In this document: one piece after another, positions 19,401-26,999 of the stretch
Numbering within the stretch: the stretch's first letter is position 1
Layout: every line of letters starts with the position of its first letter
Assembly: GCA_905221605.1 (NCBI GenBank)
Contig: CAJNDS010000012.1
Span: 62,001 to 126,000 of the forward strand
Reading direction: 5' to 3'
Source: Symbiodinium natans
Lineage: Eukaryota; Sar; Dinophyceae; Suessiales; Symbiodiniaceae
Length of the DNA: 64,000 nucleotides
Translations under genes and position numbers: made by a program
Notes under the pieces: generated by a model
What the model was told of the DNA's origin: nothing
Database searches by the model: none
The model's input: only the letters and a program-made list of their open reading frames with translations

Positions 19401-21725
19401 TCCTTCCGGCGCCGTCTCCTGTCCAGCCACTTCTTGCCCAGGAAGAACTTGAGCGCTTTCAGAGACATTCACCTGTCCAGCAACACCTTGCCCAGGTAAA
19501 ACCTCATCCGTGGAGCCCACCGCCAGCGAACCAACCATAACTGAACCATCCCTTGCTCTTTTTTGAGACCGTTCAGCTCGACGAGAAGGTTGTGGTAGCG
19601 AAAAAACTTGTGAAGTCACTTCTTGGCGGGTCTCCCCCCGCGACGCTTTGTCGCGCCCTTCGCCAAGGTGAACCGATTTTTTCGGCCCGTCATTGGAGCC
19701 TGAAGAACCACTCTGCGGAACATTGCCACGAATCGCAGTTCTCTGTGAATCCCTTTCTTGCAAGAAGATTTCCTTCAGGCGTTGCGCGGCATTGGTCTCC
19801 TCCTCGCTTGAATCGCTTGAGGAAGCGGCATACGAGACCAAAGCCTCCGCCTGTTCATCATCATCCACCACATCTGCCCACGCTCTGCTGAACCGATACG
19901 ACAACCCACCACGAGGCTTCAGTTCCAGTGGCTTCGGCTTTTCCACCACTTCCGCCGGTTGCACTCGTCGTTGTGACCGAGAGCGTGGCACCTGTCGCAC
20001 CTGTTTTTTGTCCAGCAAGGGCCTTCCCCTTCTCACAGGGTTTGATCTTGACCGATACTTTTTTGTTGGCGGGTTCACCGGCGGCATTCCAACTCCCACC
20101 AACTGCAGCTTCTGTACGCACAGCGGAGACCTCTGCGCAAGCGTCCAAGCATCACGGTACCTGACCTTATCAAAAAGCTCCCGATAGGAGCCTCTCGGCA
20201 TGGTTTTTGCACCGGAGTCTTCAGCTTCACGCACCTGAGTGAGGGTTCGCACCGCCGCTCTTCCAGTTCCTTTGCTCCCAGAAGATTGTTGTACCCGTAC
20301 AGATGCATCGGAAGGAACTGCTTTTTCCGGTCCTCCCGGACGATATCGGACACCACCAACCAATTGCAGAATTTTGCACGCGGTCACTTTGTTGATCCCT
20401 TTGTCAACCAAATCTTCCACAAAGATGAACTCTTGCAAGTCCGACACATTGGTCACACCAAGTGTAATCATCACCTCACTTACATGAGGGGTATACACCC
20501 AAGGGTGTTCGTTGCGAGCCATCCAATTTTCAATTGGCTCCTCCGGACTTTGAAGCCGAGTACCAGTGGATTCAGCCACCGAATTCTTTTGTTCATCAGC
20601 TTCTGCTTCATCCAGAATACCTTTTTCACCTTCTTTTTGTGACACATTGGTCATTTGCAGCGCTTTTGGTGCCGAGGATGAGGAAGATTCAGCTCCCCCA
20701 CTCGCAGGTGGCTGAAAAGTGCTTCTGTCCGAAATTTCCCATCCTCTCTCTTTTTCAAACCGGACCTGATTGGCCACCTGTACCAAGTGTTTCAGGAGCG
20801 TCAGCCGCTCATCTGACATCTCGTCGTGGGAGTACTTGCAGAAATTTGACCCTTTCCGGCAACGTCCTCTGAGGTAATAATCGAAACAGCAATGGTGGAA
20901 CCCTGCGTCCCTTAGTGCCTTCCTGGAAGCATTGTCCCAAGATTTGCCGGGCTCCCAAGTCCCTTCCAATGCAATGTCATCGTTGTGAAGATACCTGCAT
21001 GTAGTCCCATATTTACAACCACCTTGATTGTAATACAAACACAGCCGACCTTTTGGCTCACCCAACGTAGGTTCACCCTTCGATGCACCTTTACCAAAGT
21101 TGTACTTGGCCCGGAAGGCTAAATCCTCCCGCTCCTGCTGTGCTTCATCCACTGCGCCTTCCTCTGTAGGAGGGTCACCGATGTTCCCATCCTCATCTCC
21201 AGCTTCTTGGCTGTTCTTTGGCTCAGTTGATCCTCCTTCTGGCCAACCTTCACCATAACGACGATGCTCATAGGAACACCCATCACCATTGCGACACCTT
21301 CCCCGATTGAAGAACTTGCACAGCTTGCTGTATCCAAGTGACACAGCCTTTGGAGTCATGTGAGCCTTCCTGTACTGGTCAGGATCCATGTAAGCTTCCA
21401 TTGGCTTGTTCTCCCTTTTACTCATGGATTCCACTGCACCATCAAGCTCCTGCAAAAATAGCTTGGTGTCCAACCAAAGCGCGTTCCAAAGCTCATCTTT
21501 CCCTTGACTCAGCACCGTTGCCACCGCTTCACCCACAACTGGTCTAGTAAATCTCCTTTTTCTGCATGCCAGTTCGAAAAGCGCGTTGTGGTACTGTTTT
21601 CGGGAAAAGGTGGTCAGCTTTCCCAAGCCTGTGCTTTCTGTACCATCAGGCTTCCAACCATCACTTTGCAAGATGCCATACGCCGCCGAGCTTCCGCATT
21701 GAGGAATGCATGATCTGCAACACAC
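16401..21725 (-). CDS. Third LTR-element frame: large protein with six CCCH zinc fingers
   Basis: Up to 1,774 codons. CCCH fingers come in two triplets. The first is around residues 135-155, 229-249 and 277-303 (for example CKFFNRGRCRNGDGCSYEH, spacing C-x7-C-x5-C-x3-H). The second is around residues 1360-1440 (CKYYVAGRPCFAGKECEFSH). Such fingers bind RNA, so a gag-like role in packaging element RNA is plausible. A short helical stretch near residues 425-460 (ITLGVTNVSDLQEF) is SAM- or HhH-like at best. The C-terminus is Lys/Ser-rich and basic. No enzymatic motif seen. The frame overlaps the previous one at 21614-21725. Real coding probably joins there by a -1 shift or splicing, so the annotated Met is arbitrary. 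Confidence 0.75.
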   Translation of the reverse strand: MCCRSCIPQCGSSAAYGILQSDGWKPDGTESTGLGKLTTFSRKQYHNALFELACRKRRFTRPVVGEAVATVLSQGKDELWNALWLDTKLFLQELDGAVESMSKRENKPMEAYMDPDQYRKAHMTPKAVSLGYSKLCKFFNRGRCRNGDGCSYEHRRYGEGWPEGGSTEPKNSQEAGDEDGNIGDPPTEEGAVDEAQQEREDLAFRAKYNFGKGASKGEPTLGEPKGRLCLYYNQGGCKYGTTCRYLHNDDIALEGTWEPGKSWDNASRKALRDAGFHHCCFDYYLRGRCRKGSNFCKYSHDEMSDERLTLLKHLVQVANQVRFEKERGWEISDRSTFQPPASGGAESSSSSAPKALQMTNVSQKEGEKGILDEAEADEQKNSVAESTGTRLQSPEEPIENWMARNEHPWVYTPHVSEVMITLGVTNVSDLQEFIFVEDLVDKGINKVTACKILQLVGGVRYRPGGPEKAVPSDASVRVQQSSGSKGTGRAAVRTLTQVREAEDSGAKTMPRGSYRELFDKVRYRDAWTLAQRSPLCVQKLQLVGVGMPPVNPPTKKYRSRSNPVRRGRPLLDKKQVRQVPRSRSQRRVQPAEVVEKPKPLELKPRGGLSYRFSRAWADVVDDDEQAEALVSYAASSSDSSEEETNAAQRLKEIFLQERDSQRTAIRGNVPQSGSSGSNDGPKKSVHLGEGRDKASRGETRQEVTSQVFSLPQPSRRAERSQKRARDGSVMVGSLAVGSTDEVLPGQGVAGQVNVSESAQVLPGQEVAGQETAPEGAVQISGEETDQKEGEGGSNELRGDGAKILDVCPVKNDLQQLLVKGLLTRIYWKVAVGKLPVGQRDCQKGSNNMDRNLVISMSSEGASEQDENLALEDDADQSMGDGAMVVMVYDPRTLIQSPTTDWVMRRGLTDRSVWPAMAYMAQRICAEMVQVDEMNAQLGTGALLFQRRDQGHYCDLHHSFHDNPCLPAVGNYPLSVMGALLSPGLEGEFKNTDKFGTAMEAIAYDWSRSPGMEVHIELMARLAKLVHPFLNLGAQGSVMVSEFLWQRGRARLMEFLQAATCADQLEALWKRMDDDADEEVDPSTAVLEVLGPEDAVLDQGNNESLIPIEDAGGETSGDTGGDGKAPEVSPEEETSSGSSRLADTRIFLWSVYSRVASNFSMQDRTTGKIFDSTKGYPGEGPSNDDNPSSKRNLPWISEDYLDEVVSKKMERSSDMDGFVPGSEGPLEKVEVENVTASKILMALWKKGYRAGYRRLCRLNASGCKVGAMKRPIKRVQKIGTRKAFTKMFNVFGSSQHGSGVGGKPIMKVVGPRPGFPAVLQAPNTDSTSGEGSSPQVHGNVHVEHNRPMDRYEAERLEKRKKGFCYWFSKGKDRCKFGEDCKFIHSEDDVVLHSYWCKYYVAGRPCFAGKECEFSHDATGVRCIQFARSGKCRYGDRCVFEHGVPLDEQRPRSPRTPPRDGPRRNSGANGGEKEISPEQFDDGEEDFMVYDEDTKMTELLMEAISFLSDGKPDLARAEADPLFKLLKFTGDTDQMDQEWVSWTTGMLTVLELLEVVKSYEVSLAEVEEWVNDLRIWYERANLGEEKDSKRGKKRSLERESSKDIPAEKEVVETSETEVAVEEEKKKVKKKRKAAAIEDPYTLMVPKPKKMPTIIEKGGSTSNVVVSAVEKSSKTRTKSNVGGKTKKREKSQSPKKEEVVMVQGPEEKDRPSDADAPVSTTVNAELGQSCQAIEDAKREGLVSSIQRCVQDPVLTVSDLEYILLQLHLKIANNRKKK

Positions 21726-23131
21726 TCCTGTAGCTCTTCCATTGGGCGACCCAACAGCATCCCAGTGATTTTGCCCACATAGGCCTTATCAGCGTTTCCA
21801 TCCTCAAGAAGAGCTTTGTAGATCTTTTCTCCATAAAGTTGCCTTTCCTCTCGTTCTTCTGAGGATAACTCCTGTACAGCAAGCCCTTCATCGGATTGCT
21901 CTTCCTCCTGTTTCCAGTCCCATTGACTGTTGGAATCTTGGTACCATTGACCAGCATACCATGAATCTGTCCACCACGTACTCCAGCCGCTGGGTTTCCA
22001 TTTACGCAGCGTCGAAGAAGAGTCCTCCTCGTCCTCTTCCAAAACCAGAAAGGTGTCCAAGATTATGGTACCATCATCTTCCACTCGCTTCACTGTTCCA
22101 TTGACAGTATCACCAAATTTGAACTGACACGTATTGTTCCCTTCTGCAGGAATCAATACATTCAAATCACCAAGGTCCAAAAAGGCTCCATACCCATTGA
22201 TGCAGCGCACTAGACCCATGATCTCATCTCCCTCTTGATAGCAATGGTTCCCAGGTGATTCCAAGGCTCCCGCTCGGGGCACTTTCCTTGCATGCTCTTC
22301 AGAAACCACCTCTGTATCATCGGCTCCTGGCGCATCCTTTGTCTTCACCTTTGGGTCACACTGCTCGTCCTGCTCCACGAGTCCCACAGGCTCATCTCCT
22401 TTGTGCTCCTGGATTTCAGGACCTCCCTTTTTCTCCGCCAAAGGCTTTGCCTCATCTGCTGCAGTTCGCTCGGTGTCGACTTCCGGCGAACTTCCAGACG
22501 GCAACACTTCTCCCTTCATGGGAGTGGACCCATCATTGGAGTCCTTTGTCACACCTTCTGCAGCAGGCAAATTTTCTTCCACTGCAGGGCGATTGAGTTG
22601 ATCATCCACGGCAGGCACACTTTCTTCCACCGCAGGCTCCTTTGGTTCCATGGTTTCCAAAGGAGAATTGCCACCATCATTGACCACAGCTGCCTCATCG
22701 GCTCCTGTGCAGCCCTTGCTATTTCGTTCCTCGCGGCTAACTTCAGGTTGCACCAGTGCGTCCACCTGTGAACCTCCATCATCAGCTGCTGCGGAGACCT
22801 GCGCCCCATTGTTGCAGTCGCCCGTGGAACGTAACACCATATGCACCTCAACCCGTGCTTCCTTCGCACTCCAGGTACTATCTGGCGCATCGACCCGCGC
22901 ATCATTGGCGCTCCAGGCCTCATCTTTCAGATCTTCCGTGTCTCCAGCTATTCCAGAAGCTTCTTTTTCCCTTTGAATGGCAGGAATCTTGGCACCAAAC
23001 GAAGAGACCTCCTCAGTCGCGACACACAACTTTTTCCCTCCGTCTTCCAAATCTCCAGGACCACCTTCCTGAACGACAGGTACCACATCCACCACTCGCT
23101 CTTCTGCAGCCGACACAGTTCCGATCTCCAC
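21614..23131 (-). CDS. Second LTR-element frame: acidic protein with an S1-like RNA-binding domain
   Basis: 505 codons. Residues about 299-360 read as an S1-type OB fold: GDEIMGLVRCINGYGAFLDL, then KFGDTVNGTVKRVEDDGTII, matching the G-x-V ... GAF-x-DLG ... F-x-x-GD pattern. The N-terminal half is Glu/Val/Ala-rich and disordered-looking. A Trp-rich patch (WSTWWTDSWYAGQWY) follows the S1 region. The start is not a convincing initiation site; the sequence continues the upstream frame after a -1 shift near 23140. Role inferred: RNA binding within a gag-like polyprotein. Confidence 0.7.
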   Translation of the reverse strand: MEIGTVSAAEERVVDVVPVVQEGGPGDLEDGGKKLCVATEEVSSFGAKIPAIQREKEASGIAGDTEDLKDEAWSANDARVDAPDSTWSAKEARVEVHMVLRSTGDCNNGAQVSAAADDGGSQVDALVQPEVSREERNSKGCTGADEAAVVNDGGNSPLETMEPKEPAVEESVPAVDDQLNRPAVEENLPAAEGVTKDSNDGSTPMKGEVLPSGSSPEVDTERTAADEAKPLAEKKGGPEIQEHKGDEPVGLVEQDEQCDPKVKTKDAPGADDTEVVSEEHARKVPRAGALESPGNHCYQEGDEIMGLVRCINGYGAFLDLGDLNVLIPAEGNNTCQFKFGDTVNGTVKRVEDDGTIILDTFLVLEEDEEDSSSTLRKWKPSGWSTWWTDSWYAGQWYQDSNSQWDWKQEEEQSDEGLAVQELSSEEREERQLYGEKIYKALLEDGNADKAYVGKITGMLLGRPMEELQECVADHAFLNAEARRRMASCKVMVGSLMVQKAQAWES

Positions 23132-24231
23132 ATTGGGAATTTTTCTTCTGGACCTACCGATTCCACCGCTGCCACACCCTCAGAAAGCGCTCCCATTCCT
23201 TCCCGATCCAGATGTTGAGCTCCAGCGATGTCTGGTCGGTTTCCAGGAATCTCCTCCTCATCAGGAGAACCCGAGGTCAAAGCGTCACCACCAGCCCTAG
23301 GACCGCTATCCCTGATAGTAGAGGAAAAATCTTTTTCACCTAAACTATTTACACTACCCTGGAATGCCCTCGTAGACTCAGTCTTCGGAGTAGAGGATGA
23401 AGAACCCAGTGCCGCCTCCATTTCCAGCTCATTGCCCGAAGGAGACCCAACCACCTCGTCACTCTTCATCTTTTCACCTACAACCGGCAATGTCCACTTG
23501 CTTTCCTGCGTATCCAGGCAGTAATAATATTGTCTCCCATCTTCATGGAGGTGCCATTCCCACATTGTGCCATCACACGCTTGGATCAGATGCTCATCTT
23601 TCCGAAAACCATCCCTTTCAGAGACCTGACGCATCTCGTCCTCTTCTTCTGACAACTGTCGCAACCTTTCAGCCTCCATCTGTAGGATCTCCTCCTCCCC
23701 CATGGCGTATTCAGCAGCTGGTGCAGCTTCAAAGCTGTCCGCACCCTTCTGTTCGTGACCGCTTGCACCACCTTGGGAACTCGAAGATGGATCCCTTTTG
23801 ATCTTGTTCAGAGGCCTCCTGGCCGCTTGCAGCACTTCTCCAATCAGATCGGTCTGAGACCCTTGGTCTACCATTCGACCCGAAGTCGAAGCCGACGGCT
23901 GATACCCGTGTTTTTGCAACACTCGTAAAACAGTCACCTCCATTTCACGATCTATACCACCAGTCGCATCCCAGTTCCTTTTTTCACCAGGCTTTGGCGA
24001 TACAGAGACAGCACGTCCTTCAGCTTCAGCATTGCTAACCATATCCACATTGGGATTCGTACCCACATTGGGGTCTTCTGCAACCAAGGCTTCTTCCAGA
24101 TGTTCTTCAGCGCCAGGAATCACCTCTTCCAGCACCGCTCTTTCACCCAGAGACTCAGCTGCACCATTTCCAGCTCCACCATTCTGTCCACCATCCGCGG
24201 AAGGCTGGAGCCATCGCTTGGGTGAAGGCAT
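22948..24231 (-). CDS. First LTR-element frame: gag-like N-terminus with a WW-like motif
   Basis: Up to 427 codons from the ATG at 24231 (MPSPKRWLQPSADGG), 67 bp inside the 5' LTR. It is the only frame with a natural start. Residues about 220-249 contain MWEWHLHEDGRQYYYCLDTQ then ESKWTLP, a WW-type arrangement (W, YY, W-x-x-P). After about residue 365 the composition changes where the second frame takes over, so the last ~60 codons here are probably not translated. No family identified beyond the motif. Confidence 0.7.
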   Translation of the reverse strand: MPSPKRWLQPSADGGQNGGAGNGAAESLGERAVLEEVIPGAEEHLEEALVAEDPNVGTNPNVDMVSNAEAEGRAVSVSPKPGEKRNWDATGGIDREMEVTVLRVLQKHGYQPSASTSGRMVDQGSQTDLIGEVLQAARRPLNKIKRDPSSSSQGGASGHEQKGADSFEAAPAAEYAMGEEEILQMEAERLRQLSEEEDEMRQVSERDGFRKDEHLIQACDGTMWEWHLHEDGRQYYYCLDTQESKWTLPVVGEKMKSDEVVGSPSGNELEMEAALGSSSSTPKTESTRAFQGSVNSLGEKDFSSTIRDSGPRAGGDALTSGSPDEEEIPGNRPDIAGAQHLDREGMGALSEGVAAVESVGPEEKFPMWRSELCRLQKSEWWMWYLSFRKVVLEIWKTEGKSCVSRLRRSLRLVPRFLPFKGKKKLLE

Positions 24232-24286
24232 TGCTTCTTGATCCCAAAGATCTTAAAACAACACTCAACCGCAGGGAACCTAATTT

Positions 24287-24298
24287 GGGCTCATAACC
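24287..24298 (-). promoter_or_regulatory. Primer-binding site, initiator tRNA-Met anticodon arm
   Basis: Plus strand GGGCTCATAACC abuts the 5' LTR. It equals the anticodon stem-loop of eukaryotic initiator tRNA-Met, so the element RNA (GGTTATGAGCCC) would pair with it. Drosophila copia uses the same region of a cleaved half-tRNA. No match to the tRNA 3' end is needed or seen. Confidence 0.8.
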
Positions 24299-24588
24299 TA
24301 CGGGGGCAACCGAAGGGGAAAAGGGAAAGAAACCAACCCTTAACAGTTGCCTATATGGATTTCCCAGATCGAACCAGTAAGAAAAGAATCCCACCCTAGA
24401 GGGAAAGGCTAAGGGAGAAGGGTCGGGACTACTACCTCCCACAAGACCCACCCAACACACGGACACAACCTTTTCAACGAAAAGCGGACGGCTCTGGGCC
24501 ATCTTGAGCCAAATAAGATTTCCGGGTTCATTGACCCTTCCAACACCCAACACTAACTCTTTTCTACAATACCAGTTGCAGCTCCGCA
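24299..24588 (-). repeat. 5' LTR
   Basis: 290 bp, identical by eye to the 3' LTR. Promoter elements should lie here, but I see no unambiguous TATA box. Confidence 0.95.
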
Positions 24589-24593
24589 CCCTA
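24589..24593. repeat. Target-site duplication (right)
   Basis: CCCTA, matching 15736-15740; the interrupted CCCTAAA sequence continues for about 10 bp beyond it. Confidence 0.8.
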
Positions 24594-24620
24594 AACCCCA
24601 AAACCCAACCGCCCTTTTAG

Positions 24621-24703
24621 AAGTCGACTCACCAGAGCCCAAACGAAGTTGACCACATCTCGGAAGGAGGGGAGCTCGCATGGACTAGCTCCTCAGCTGT
24701 GGA
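24621..24703 (+). CDS. Candidate internal exon (island 5), unrecognised
   Basis: 83 bp after CCCTTTTAG and before GTTTAGGG. The open plus frame reads KSTHQSPNEVDHISEGGELA and continues. A minus reading at 24633-24696 has excellent borders too (CTCCACAG acceptor, CTG|GTGAGT donor), so the strand is uncertain. Confidence 0.33.
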
Positions 24704-24800
24704 GTTTAGGGTTCAGGGTTCAGGGTTTAGGGTTTAGGGTTTCGGGTTTAGGGTTTAGGGTTTAGGGTGTGGGGTTTAGGGTTGAAGGTGTTGGGTTTAG
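24704..24800 (+). repeat. TTTAGGG array
   Basis: Starts exactly at the presumed donor, GTTTAGGG; mixed TTCAGGG and TTTCGGG units. Confidence 0.9.
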
Positions 24801-25152
24801 GGTCTGTGGCTTGTTGGTTCGGAGTAGGGTTTGCGCTTTGTGCTCCGGATCTGTTTGACGTACCGATTGCAGCAACTGGCATCCCTGAATTCCTACACCC
24901 TGAAACCCTAAACCCTAAACCCTCAACCCTAAACCCTGAACCCTAAACCCTAAACCCGACCAAATCCTGAGCTCCCAGTTTTACAGTGCCCCCCAAATCG
25001 GAACTGAGGACTCGCGCATTACTGCGCTGTGGGCCTGCTCGCAACAGCAGCCAGTTTGCTGACTTTTGTGGCTTGGCTGATTAGAAACCTCGGACCCCCA
25101 AACCCCTGAACCGTCTAAACCCCAAAACCCCGAACCGGGATATGCAAAACAG

Positions 25153-25227
25153 AAGCCCTAAACCCTAACCCTAAACCCTAAACCCTAAACCCTAAACCCT
25201 AAACCCTAAACCCTAAACCCTAAACTC
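25153..25227 (+). repeat. CCCTAAA array
   Basis: About ten units. A shorter patch of the same orientation lies at 24897-24958. Confidence 0.95.
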
Positions 25228-25229
25228 GA

Positions 25230-25824
25230 AACCAAGGCGACTTCTCTTGCCTGGTCGGGTCGTGTCCACTGGCTGGGGGAGTTCATGTATGTGGAGTTGC
25301 TTTGGGTGCCTGGCCGTGAGAGGTGTTCGTGTTTAGGCTTCTTTTTTGAAGCATTGAGGCTCGGGGGTCTTTAGAAGCCCGCCAAGGCCCTTACCCCTCA
25401 ACCTCTAAGACCTGAAAAGCCCTACTTGCCCCAAAGCCTTCAACTCTGCACCCTGATCGCCTGGGCTTCGGTCAATGGAGACCTGAGGTTCTTTATGATG
25501 CCTAGAATCGCAGTTCCTGTTCTTGGGTGCTCATTAGTCATTTTCATGACGAGTAGAATCGAATAGAAAACGCGGTTCCCCCACAGGAACTACAGGTGGG
25601 GGTCAGGCTGGCTGTTCAGGGTTCGTGCTCAGGCTTAGTGAACCTCAGACCCCAGGCCACAGACCCGAACCCTCAACACGAAACCCTCAAAGAAAGGTGT
25701 AAAGGTTCGCCCCAAGCAAAACCAAGGGCCGTCGGTTTGCCACACAGGCCACGACAGATGCGCCAACAAAACCCAAGGGCCCTGAAGAGATTGGTTCGCC
25801 ATCAGCCGACCCCGACTTTTGACA
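25230..25824. other. Unassigned sequence
   Basis: Longest C-array to G-array gap in this part of the window (about 590 bp), breaking the short-island rule. The 93-codon plus frame at 25596-25877 runs into the following TTTAGGG array and shows no motif. Confidence 0.4.
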
Positions 25825-25905
25825 AGGGTTTAGGGTTTAGGGTAAAGTTTAGGGCCAGTTTAGGGTTTAGGGTTTAGGGTTTAGGGTTTAGGGTTTAGGG
25901 TTTGA
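25825..25905 (+). repeat. TTTAGGG array
   Basis: About ten units, interrupted once by TAAAGTTTAGGGCCAG. Confidence 0.93.
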
Positions 25906-26209
25906 CAAACCAGGCTGCAAAAACAGAACACCGGGATGTTGGTCAGCAAAAACGAAGCAAAACACGCGCTCCAGACCAGGCCACAACTCTGGACCCAAGC
26001 CCTATAGGATTTTTGCCTGTAAGTCCTAAAGTCATATGATCACTTGACAGTAGCCCTAAACCCAATGTAATCCGTACACGCTCAACTCTGGGCCCTAGCC
26101 TGCACGCTGTCAGAAGCCTTACACCTCCCAGCTGCCACCCAAAGCTGTGTTGGGGGGGGGGGGGGGGTTAAGGGTGTAGGGTTTAGGGTGTAAGGCAGGC
26201 CTAACCTAC

Positions 26210-26358
26210 CATGATCATGATCATGATGATGATCATGATCATGATGATGATCATGGTGATGATGATGATGATGATGATGATCATGATGATGATGATGATG
26301 ATGATTTTCAGTATCAGTCTTAGAATTATCGTCATGGTTCTTCTTCTTCTTCTCCTTC
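26210..26358. repeat. (ATGATC/ATGATG)n and (TTC)n microsatellites
   Basis: Trinucleotide ATG/ATC runs to about 26305, then TTCTTC/TCC to 26358, preceded by a G run near 26153-26167. Confidence 0.93.
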
Positions 26359-26432
26359 TCCTTCTTCGGCGGGGGAGTTGGAGGTTTAGGGCTTAAGCAG
26401 CCACATGAAGGGGAAAAGGATCACCTTTGCAG

Positions 26433-26465
26433 GTGCTACTTGGTTCCGTGGGCTTCGGGCTGCTG
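26433..26465 (+). CDS. Candidate 33-bp micro-exon
   Basis: CACCTTTGCAG|GTGCTA...CTGCTG|GTGAGC, eleven codons reading VLLGSVGFGLL, in phase at both ends. The opposite strand also has a usable acceptor and AAAG|GTGATC donor, so this is tentative. Confidence 0.25.
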
Positions 26466-26499
26466 GTGAGCTCACGGCCCCAGGACAGGGGGGGGGCTG

Positions 26500-26578
26500 A
26501 AGACCTAAACCCTAGACCCTAAACCCTAAACCCTAAACCCCAAACCCTAAACCCCAAACCCCAAACCCCAAACCCCAA
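26500..26578 (+). repeat. CCCTAAA / CCCCAAA array
   Basis: About eleven units, the last four CCCCAAA. Confidence 0.93.
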
Positions 26579-26999
26579 GCATCACTTTTTGTAGTCCTTC
26601 TATATTCACATAGAATGGCTACGTGGCTCCTAGATCATCCGGTGCGGATGGCAGCTGCTGAGGATGTCTGATTTCGAGGCTGGTCTTCACCCTCAACCCT
26701 TCCCTTACAGCCTCACACCCTGCTGATCCGTAGAATCACTACCTCAATCCGTAAACCCCTAAACCGGAAAACCCCTACTAACCCTAAGCCCTAAACCCTA
26801 ACACCCTAACACCCCCTCTAAACCCTGGCTGACAAGGACCTGGGAACTGCTGGGAGTCCCCCAAGTCAGGAATTTTGGGTCGTGTCGCTGGCAGTGGTCG
26901 CACCTTGGCTTTGAGCTCTTTTGGGTCCCTGAACCCTAAACCTTAAAGTCTAAACCCTAAACCCTAAACACTAAAGCCCTCAACCCTAAACGCACTGGA

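Larger units (their letters stand above)
15741..24588 (-). mobile_element. LTR retrotransposon, copia-like priming, apparently non-autonomous
   Basis: 8,848 bp, read on the minus strand. Both LTRs are 290 bp and I find no difference between them, implying a recent insertion. LTRs begin TGCGGAG and end CCCCCGTA. The primer site abuts the 5' LTR and a polypurine tract abuts the 3' LTR. A 5-bp CCCTA duplication flanks the whole. Internal frames encode WW-like, S1-like and CCCH zinc-finger regions. I searched the three translations by eye for the protease DTG/DSG, integrase, YxDD and RNase H signatures and found none, so mobility probably depends on enzymes supplied by another element. Confidence 0.92.

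Noticed and set aside
16401-21725. Reverse transcriptase or integrase in the long LTR-element frame
   Set aside because: Reading the translation end to end gave no YxDD box, DDE spacing, HHCC finger or DTG/DSG protease motif; the Cys/His clusters are all CCCH.
24155-24601. Minus frame through the 5' LTR as a gene
   Set aside because: The identical peptide occurs in the 3' LTR copy; it is LTR sequence read through, not a separate gene.
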